Assembly (NCBI GenBank): GCA_900765235.1
Contig: CAAFRK010000088.1
Coordinates: 1-11,754, forward strand
Direction: 5' to 3'
Source of the DNA: an uncultured Veillonella sp.
GTDB lineage: Bacteria > Bacillota_C > Negativicutes > Veillonellales > Veillonellaceae
DNA length: 11,754 nucleotides
Shown here: positions 7,245-11,754 of the stretch, piece after piece
Position numbering within the stretch: the first letter of the stretch is position 1
Layout: every line of letters begins with the position of its first letter
Position numbers and translations under genes: made by a program
Notes under the pieces: generated by a model
What the model was told of the DNA's origin: nothing
Database searches by the model: none
Seen by the model: only the letters and a program-made list of their open reading frames with translations

Positions 7245-7272
7245 TTGACATAATTTAGAAAATGTTTATACT
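7245..7272 (+). promoter_or_regulatory. Promoter of aqpZ
   Basis: A perfect TTGACA -35 (7245-7250) and TATACT -10 (7267-7272) are separated by 16 bp. Predicted start is near 7279, giving a 71-base leader. This is the best-matching promoter in the window, which suggests strong basal expression. Confidence 0.8.
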
Positions 7273-7349
7273 AATGAGAGTAACATGAAATCCCAAAGAG
7301 AGGGAAGACATGCCTTTTAGTTCATGAAGGTATTGTAAGGAGGAAGAAC

Positions 7350-8045
7350 ATGAACAAGTATATTGCTGAATTTATTGGCACAATGATTTTGGTATTCTTT
7401 GGTACTGGTACTGCCGTTGTAACAGGTGGCTTTACTGGTGGTCTTGGTTTGGGTTACTTGGGCGTTGTTGCCATTGCATTAGCATTCGGTTTGACAATCG
7501 TTGCCGGCGCATACGCAATCGGTCACGTATCTGGTTGCCACGTAAACCCTGCAGTATCCATTGGTGTATGGCTTTCTGGTCGTATGTCTGCTAAGGATTT
7601 TGCCGGTTATGTAGTAGCTCAAGTTATTGGTGCTTTCGCTGGTACAGGTTTATTGAGTGTAGTCGTAAATGGTTCTGAAACACTTTCTGGTTTTGGTGCT
7701 GATGGCTACGGTACATTAAGTGCAGTTGGCCTTTCCATGGGCGGTGCATTTGTAGTGGAAACATTCCTTACATTTGTATTTGTACTTGTAATCCTTGGCG
7801 TAACAGCTAGTGAAAAAACATCTGCTCTTGCAGGTCTTGTAATTGGTGCTACATTGACAATGGTTCACTTGATCGGTATTCCATTGACTGGTACATCTGT
7901 AAACCCAGCTCGTGCATTAGCTCCAGCTGTATTTACTGGTGGTGAAGCATTGGCTCAAGTATGGCTCTTCATCATTGCTCCTTTAGTAGGTGGTGCGATT
8001 GCAGCTGTATTCCATCGTGCATGGTTTTCTGTGAAAGAAAACTAA
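7350..8045 (+). CDS. aqpZ: Aquaporin Z-type water channel
   Basis: The 231-residue, six-helix inner-membrane protein belongs to the MIP family and has the same length as E. coli AqpZ. The two half-helix NPA motifs are at 66-68 (SGCHVNPAVS) and 185-187 (GTSVNPARA). The four selectivity-filter positions, judged by motif alignment to AqpZ, are Phe46, His173, Thr182 and Arg188. A His and a bulky Phe there narrow the pore to water, whereas glycerol facilitators carry smaller residues and a Gly in place of the His. This argues against GlpF, as does the lack of any glycerol kinase neighbour. AGGAGG at 7338-7343 sits six bases before the ATG. It is a single-gene unit between a strong promoter and a terminator at 8056. 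Confidence 0.9.
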   Translation: MNKYIAEFIGTMILVFFGTGTAVVTGGFTGGLGLGYLGVVAIALAFGLTIVAGAYAIGHVSGCHVNPAVSIGVWLSGRMSAKDFAGYVVAQVIGAFAGTGLLSVVVNGSETLSGFGADGYGTLSAVGLSMGGAFVVETFLTFVFVLVILGVTASEKTSALAGLVIGATLTMVHLIGIPLTGTSVNPARALAPAVFTGGEALAQVWLFIIAPLVGGAIAAVFHRAWFSVKEN

Positions 8046-8055
8046 TTGAATCTAT

Positions 8056-8086
8056 AACGCCTACGGAAACGTAGGTGTTTTCTTTT
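8056..8086 (+). terminator. Terminator of aqpZ
   Basis: CGCCTACG (8058-8065) pairs with CGTAGGTG (8070-8077) around a GAAA tetraloop, with one G-U pair and two outer A-T pairs, followed by TTTTCTTTT. It lies 11 bases after the stop codon. Confidence 0.88.
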
Positions 8087-8281
8087 ATTCAGTTGAATTT
8101 AAAGATTTGCTAAGATAAGTATAAGATATATCTTAAAAGAATAAAGGATCAGCTCATCTATCCTATAATTAGAACCTAAATATTCCTATATTATAAAGAT
8201 AGTTATATTTCTGAATTTAAAATATATAACATCTACGTATAGATAAATTTCGAAATCCTCATGATAATTTCATAAAAGATA

Positions 8282-8310
8282 TTGAAAATTATCGAAAAGT
8301 TGTGTAAAAT
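8282..8310 (+). promoter_or_regulatory. Promoter of the OmpA-like gene
   Basis: TTGAAA (8282-8287), 17 bp, TAAAAT (8305-8310): five of six consensus bases in each hexamer at ideal spacing. Start near 8317 gives a leader of about 55 bases. An inverted repeat (8263-8293) covers the -35 and could be an operator. Confidence 0.7.
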
Positions 8311-8371
8311 GAAAGTATATTATTACCAAAGGCCTGTGTATTGTTAAAGGCTGTTATTGGAGGGAATTATA

Positions 8372-9397
8372 ATGAACAAAAAATTATTAGCTTTATTGGC
8401 AGTTGCTGCTGTAGGCGTATCCGTAGCTGGCGCAACTCCACAAACTCAATTCAACAAAGGTGAATTCCAAGTTGATCTTGGTGCAGCAAATGTTGAAACT
8501 AAAACTGAAGGTTTTAAAGATGCTCACAAATGGAACTTTGATGGTGGTTTGACTTATGCTTTGTCTGACAAAACTGCTGTTCAATATGGTTACCATGGTT
8601 TAAATTCCAAACATCTTGATACAAACATGCATGAAGTTAACTTGGTTCAATCTTTGAATAAAAACTTCGCTGTATATGGTGGTTATGCACGCATCCATAA
8701 TAATGATGGTGATGGCACTAACAACATCGCACAAGCTGGTGTAATTGGTAAAGCTAACCTTGGCTCCAAAGTAGAAGTTTACGGTAAAGCTGGTGTAGGT
8801 ACTAAGAAAACTACAACTTGGGAAGCTGGCTTAGGCTACAAAGTAAACGAAGACTTGGATATCAACGCTGGTTACCGTTATATCAACACACAAGATACTG
8901 ATACTGAAAACGTATCCTTCCAAGGTCCTGTAGTTGGTTTGTCCTACCGTTTCGGTGGTCACAAAACAGTAGCTCCTGTAGCAACTCCAGCTCCAGCACC
9001 TGTATACACTCCAGCTCCAGCTCCTATGGTAGAAGCTCCTGTATACAAAACTCCTAAATTGGATTACTATGTACAATCCATCTACTTCGATTCCGACCAA
9101 GATGTAGCTCGTGCAGACCAATATCCAAACTTAACAGCTGCTGTAAATGCTGCTAACCAATACTCTCAAGACCAAGTTAAATTGTTGGGTAATGCTGATA
9201 CTGACGCAACTCCTCAATACAACGTTGGCTTGTCTGAACGCCGCGTACAATACGTAGCTCAATACTTAGTAAACAACGGCGTATCTGCTGATCGTTTAAT
9301 CGGTATTGCTAATGGCGACACTAAACCAGTTGCAACTAACTCCACTGCAGCAGGTAAAGCTGAAAACCGTCGTGTAGACGTTTACATTCATCGCTAA
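8372..9397 (+). CDS. OmpA-family outer-membrane protein with peptidoglycan-binding domain
   Basis: I choose ATG 8372 (341 residues) over a TTG at 8357 because GGAGGG (8359-8364) lies seven bases before it and a typical signal peptide follows (MNKKLLALLAVAAVGVSVAGA, about 1-21). Residues about 28-195 alternate polar and hydrophobic in strand-like stretches, as in an eight-stranded barrel, ending GLSYRF. A Pro/Ala-rich linker spans about 201-223. The C-terminal OmpA domain (about 230-341) has YYVQSIYFDSD, GNAD, YNVGLSERR and AENRRVDVYI. By alignment to E. coli OmpA, Asp276 and Arg291 match the Asp271/Arg286 pair that holds diaminopimelate, with the same 15-residue spacing. The protein should tie the outer membrane to the wall. 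Terminators or promoters on both sides make it a single-gene unit. Confidence 0.93.
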   Translation: MNKKLLALLAVAAVGVSVAGATPQTQFNKGEFQVDLGAANVETKTEGFKDAHKWNFDGGLTYALSDKTAVQYGYHGLNSKHLDTNMHEVNLVQSLNKNFAVYGGYARIHNNDGDGTNNIAQAGVIGKANLGSKVEVYGKAGVGTKKTTTWEAGLGYKVNEDLDINAGYRYINTQDTDTENVSFQGPVVGLSYRFGGHKTVAPVATPAPAPVYTPAPAPMVEAPVYKTPKLDYYVQSIYFDSDQDVARADQYPNLTAAVNAANQYSQDQVKLLGNADTDATPQYNVGLSERRVQYVAQYLVNNGVSADRLIGIANGDTKPVATNSTAAGKAENRRVDVYIHR

Positions 9398-9430
9398 TCT
9401 TCAATCTAATTTAGATTAGACATACAATAT

Positions 9431-9498
9431 AGTCCACCTTCTATCATGCTCTCGTGTTCATCGGGGGACCGAGCATGTGATAAGGTGGACTTTTGTGT
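9431..9498 (+). terminator. Terminator of the OmpA-like gene
   Basis: AGTCCACCTT (9431-9440) pairs with AAGGTGGACT (9482-9491) and CATGCTC (9446-9452) with GAGCATG (9471-9477), separated by a small internal mismatch, then TTTTGTGTT. It is a long, roughly 17-bp stem. A separate short dyad AATCTAAtTTAGATT lies just after the stop codon. Confidence 0.8.
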
Positions 9499-9504
9499 TA
9501 TACT
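9496..9504 (+). promoter_or_regulatory. Candidate extended -10 for the AI-2E-family gene
   Basis: TGtTATACT forms an extended -10 directly in the tail of the preceding terminator; the -35 region (TGTGAT) is poor. Start near 9511 gives a leader of about 78 bases. Confidence 0.45.
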
Positions 9505-9588
9505 AAGCTTGCATACAATCGTAGGTCATACAATGTTCATTAAGTTTTGGTAATGTATGCGTTGTGAGTATAGTAAAGTAGGTTATAT

Positions 9589-10710
9589 ATGAAAAGATTT
9601 AAGTATTATAAACCGCTCATAGGGGCCATAATATTGGCGGGTGTTATGATTATGATGGCACTGCGTATCAGCGATATTGCTAATGCTATTGATGCCGTCG
9701 TTACAGCTTTTGTTCCGCTTATAGTAGGTGCTTGTATCGCATTTGTGCTAGATATTCTAGTGGTGCGTTATGAACGCTGGCTGTGGCCCAAGAGTAAAAC
9801 AGGTTGGAAAAATAAAATTAGACGACCTTTAAGCCTCATTTTATCCTTTGTCACAATCAGTGCTATCGTCTATTTTATTGCTCGCATGGCGATTCCACAA
9901 TTGATTCACTCCATGTCGATCATCGTGGCTTCTTCACCGCAGTTGTATACAGACTTCCAATCTTGGATGCAACACCTTACAGAAACGATTCCGATGGCAT
10001 CCAATCAAACACTTATGGATACCTTGAGTGGTGAAAGTATTGTTAAGTATACGCGCGAGTGGGGCACAAAAGGTGGTACCTACCTCGTGAATGCGATGGG
10101 AACTGCCTTATCTTGGACTTTAAATATAGGCCTTGGTTTGATTTTTGCCATTTATATGCTGCTCGATAAAGAGCGCCTTATGATGCAAGGCAAACGTATT
10201 TTAAAAGCCTATGCATCTGATGAGTGGGTTAATCGTGTTAGTTATGTTACACGTGTTGCTGTTCAAACGTTCAGTAACTTCTTTGTAGGTCAGTTCATAG
10301 ATGCCTTGATTTTAGGTATCATGGTTGGTATTTCACTATGGGCATTCAATATTGAATATGCCACTACAATTGCCTGTGTTATCGGCCTTACTGCATTAAT
10401 TCCATTGCTAGGTATTTATGTGGGTGGCGTGATAGGTGCAGTTATCTTACTCACTGTAAGCCCTATGGATGCATTGATCTATGTGATTATCTTAGAAGTG
10501 CTTCATCAAATTGAAAGTAACTTTATTTATCCTAAGATCGTAGGCAATTCCGTTGGCTTGCCTGGTTTGTGGGTATTTGCCGCTGTTATCGTTGGCGGTA
10601 GTTTAATGGGCGTTACTGGCATGTTGATTGGCGTACCTTTAGTAGCTACATGCTACAAATTGCTCATGACTGACGTAGATGATCGACTTGCATCAAATGA
10701 AGGTTTATAG
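9589..10710 (+). CDS. AI-2E family (PerM/YdiK-like, DUF20) membrane transporter
   Basis: The 373-residue protein has about seven to eight hydrophobic helices (around 11-28, 37-57, 82-100, 170-190 and several from 232 to 356) with a polar, non-membrane stretch at about 105-165. Family signatures are IPLLGIYVGGVIGAV (271-285) and QIESNFIYPKIVGNSVGLP (307-325), together with FAIYMLLDKER (186-196). Members are called autoinducer-2 exporters or, for some, Na+/H+ antiporters and permeases; the name does not prove AI-2 transport. The start at ATG 9589 has only a weak ribosome binding site (about AGTAGG at 9578-9583). No luxS or other quorum gene is nearby. It lies 134 bases upstream of the PepSY gene on the same strand, with no clear terminator between. 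Confidence 0.9.
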   Translation: MKRFKYYKPLIGAIILAGVMIMMALRISDIANAIDAVVTAFVPLIVGACIAFVLDILVVRYERWLWPKSKTGWKNKIRRPLSLILSFVTISAIVYFIARMAIPQLIHSMSIIVASSPQLYTDFQSWMQHLTETIPMASNQTLMDTLSGESIVKYTREWGTKGGTYLVNAMGTALSWTLNIGLGLIFAIYMLLDKERLMMQGKRILKAYASDEWVNRVSYVTRVAVQTFSNFFVGQFIDALILGIMVGISLWAFNIEYATTIACVIGLTALIPLLGIYVGGVIGAVILLTVSPMDALIYVIILEVLHQIESNFIYPKIVGNSVGLPGLWVFAAVIVGGSLMGVTGMLIGVPLVATCYKLLMTDVDDRLASNEGL

Positions 10711-10844
10711 TATATTGTCTAAATAATATATCTATTTATGTATGTTTTGTGTGCTGTTGTATATAGCACGAACTTATAGTAATTCTAGTATACGGATGAC
10801 TTTTACTATTGGTGAAAGCATTGTATATAGTAGGAGGATATGTA

Positions 10845-11501
10845 ATGAATAAAAAGTTAATTTCTATGGCATTAACAGGTGTATTGGCGGTTGGCGTATT
10901 GTCCGTTGCTACACCAAGTGTAGCAGATGCGCGTAAAACAAAACCTGAAACAAGTACTGATATTTCTGTACAACGTGCACCAGGTGAATCCATGGTTATG
11001 ACTATGAGTAAAATTGGTACTATTTTCCAAAATCGCTATCCTAATGCAGCACTACATTCTGTAGAGCTTAACTCCAACGATTTGAACTATGGTTACAAAG
11101 TAGTAGGTTATAGTAAATATCATCAATACAAAATGAAAATAGACGTAATCACTGGTAATACTTCCGATATGGAAGAGGGTGGCAAACCTAAAAAAGTTAT
11201 TGGTGAGATCTTCAATAAAGATAAAGTAATTGAAGCAGCTCAAGCTGAACGCGTTGCAAAACAACAACTTGGTGCTGATGCAGTTGTAAAAGGCTGGAAA
11301 ATTGAAGCTCATGAAGGTAAAATCCTATACTATATGACAATGCATCAAGACGGTAAAAAGACTGTAGTTACTGTAGATGCTGAAACAGGTGCTTATGTAG
11401 GTCAAACTAAATCTAGTAAATTACCTCCTGAACCAGATCAAGGCTTCGATGGTCGCAGAACAAATATTATTTGGGATAACACTATTGATATGGGCCGTTA
11501 A
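10845..11501 (+). CDS. Secreted protein with two PepSY-like repeats
   Basis: I choose ATG 10845 (218 residues) because AGGAGG (10832-10837) sits seven bases before it and a signal peptide follows (MNKKLISMALTGVLAVGVL, likely cut after VADA at about 29); a TTG 36 bases upstream would place that site inside the gene. Two related units are seen at about 55-108 (KIGTIFQNRYPNAALHSVEL to DVITGNTSDM) and 132-186 (AERVAKQQLGADAVVKGWKI to VDAETGAYVG). Each has the helix-then-strands plan ending D-x-x-T-G that marks PepSY domains, often linked to protease inhibition or protein folding at the envelope. Residues 187-218 form a polar tail. Export to the periplasm is inferred. It may share a transcript with the AI-2E gene. 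The exact role is unknown. Confidence 0.75.
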   Translation: MNKKLISMALTGVLAVGVLSVATPSVADARKTKPETSTDISVQRAPGESMVMTMSKIGTIFQNRYPNAALHSVELNSNDLNYGYKVVGYSKYHQYKMKIDVITGNTSDMEEGGKPKKVIGEIFNKDKVIEAAQAERVAKQQLGADAVVKGWKIEAHEGKILYYMTMHQDGKKTVVTVDAETGAYVGQTKSSKLPPEPDQGFDGRRTNIIWDNTIDMGR

Positions 11502-11543
11502 TCCATTTAGAATATCGGGTACAATAAAAGGACTGTGTATATG

Positions 11544-11590
11544 AACTGCACCCCAAAAATTGGACACAATTTTTGGAGGTGCAGTTTTTT
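11544..11590 (+). terminator. Hairpin at the IS end, terminator-like and hiding the transposase RBS
   Basis: AACTGCACC-CCAAAAATT (11544-11561) pairs with AATTTTTGGAGGTGCAGTT (11568-11586): 18 base pairs with one bulged base and a GGACAC loop, followed by a T-run to 11590. The right arm contains GGAGG (11575-11579), the only ribosome binding site for OrfA. Confidence 0.75.
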
Positions 11591-11754
11591 ATGTCAAAAT
11601 ATTCAAAAGAAGTAAAAGAAAAGGCTATCTATCTTTCTGAAAAAGGATGGGGTCGCTTTAGAATTGCTAAAGAGCTTGAAGTTCCAGAAAGTACTGTAAG
11701 AAATTGGCTACACAAGTTTAAGATTAGTCATAATTTGACCCATAAAATTGGTAA
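11591..11754 (+). CDS. IS3-family transposase OrfA, 3' end outside window
   Basis: Fifty-four complete codons are visible from the ATG, and the frame is still open at the window end. The peptide begins MSKYSKEVKEKAIYLSEKG and contains a helix-turn-helix of the IS3/IS911 OrfA kind, IAKELEVPESTVRNW (about residues 26-40), which would bind the IS ends. GGAGG (11575-11579) lies 11 bases upstream, somewhat far, inside the end hairpin. A separate OrfB with the DDE catalytic domain would be expected beyond the window, usually joined by -1 frameshifting; neither can be checked here. Confidence 0.85.
   Translation, partial: MSKYSKEVKEKAIYLSEKGWGRFRIAKELEVPESTVRNWLHKFKISHNLTHKIG

Larger units (their letters stand above)
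7001..7349. other. Divergent regulatory region, amidotransferase / aqpZ
   Basis: No gene is seen. From left to right it holds the amidotransferase ribosome binding site and promoter, the CRP/FNR-like dyad, two sets of short direct repeats (ATATCTCA at 7136-7143 and 7148-7155; CTCATTAAC at 7152-7160 and 7176-7184), and the aqpZ promoter and leader. In the leader, 7310-7316 can pair with 7327-7333 in a small 7-bp hairpin. Confidence 0.6.
8046..8371. other. Intergenic region upstream of the OmpA-like gene
   Basis: After the aqpZ terminator the stretch is very AT-rich and has no gene. It holds three symmetric sites: a perfect 14-bp palindrome TAAGATATATCTTA (8122-8135), a 10-bp palindrome ATTTCGAAAT (8247-8256), and the inverted repeat GATAATTT / AAATTATC (8263-8270 and 8286-8293), the last overlapping the promoter -35. 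I cannot tie any of them to a named regulator. Confidence 0.5.
11542..11754 (+). mobile_element. Left end of an IS3-family insertion sequence, cut by window edge
   Basis: The end begins TGAACTGCACCCCAAAAATT, close to my memory of the TG(T/A)ACTGCACCC ends of the IS150 group of IS3 elements. An OrfA-type start follows at 11591. The right end and any target duplication lie outside the window, so the boundary and completeness are unproven. Confidence 0.8.

Noticed and set aside
7350..8045. Glycerol facilitator (GlpF) call for the MIP channel
   Set aside because: The filter residues Phe46, His173, Thr182 and Arg188 are of the water-specific type, the length equals AqpZ, and no glycerol genes are adjacent.
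9589..10710. Assigning true autoinducer-2 export to the AI-2E-family protein
   Set aside because: The family name rests on few members; other members act as permeases or ion antiporters, and no quorum-sensing gene is in the window.
10749..10770. Hairpin GTGCT...AGCAC after the AI-2E gene as a terminator
   Set aside because: The stem is only about five base pairs and no T-run follows it.

Overview
The window looks like chromosomal DNA of a diderm firmicute, most probably Veillonella or a close relative in the Negativicutes. The DNA is AT-rich and has strong AGGAGG-type ribosome binding sites. It also encodes outer-membrane proteins: a trimeric autotransporter and an OmpA-family barrel protein with a peptidoglycan-binding domain. 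The genus is inferred from this combination; no marker gene is present to prove it.

Layout. (1) 1-4281, plus strand: the 3' part of a giant trimeric autotransporter adhesin. The passenger is built from duplicated modules and is followed by a YadA-type membrane anchor and an unusual 85-residue coiled-coil tail. A 16-bp terminator hairpin follows. (2) 4534-5943: a MATE-family multidrug/cation antiporter with its own extended -10 promoter. (3) 5944-6292: an intergenic region with a convincing promoter, two hairpins and a strong terminator, which I read as a candidate small RNA of about 130 nt. The terminator also serves the convergent gene on the other side. (4) 6293-7000, minus strand: a class I glutamine amidotransferase-like protein. 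(5) 7350-8045: an AqpZ-type aquaporin, divergent from (4) across a 349-bp regulatory region. (6) 8372-9397: an OmpA-like protein. (7) 9589-10710: an AI-2E/PerM-family membrane protein. (8) 10845-11501: a secreted protein with two PepSY-like repeats. (9) 11542 to the end: the left end of an IS3-family insertion sequence with the start of its OrfA, cut by the window edge.

Most genes seem to be single transcription units: terminators follow the adhesin, aqpZ and ompA genes, and one is shared by MATE and the amidotransferase. The PepSY gene may be read through from the AI-2E gene, since I see no terminator between them. The common theme is the cell envelope: surface adhesion, outer-membrane-to-wall tethering, water flux and efflux. 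I see no metabolic pathway operon. The most interesting non-textbook items are the candidate small RNA with 11-bp direct repeats just upstream of its promoter, a CRP/FNR-like palindrome placed like a class II activator site ahead of the amidotransferase, the coiled-coil tail beyond the adhesin's barrel, and the hairpin at the IS end that buries the transposase ribosome binding site.
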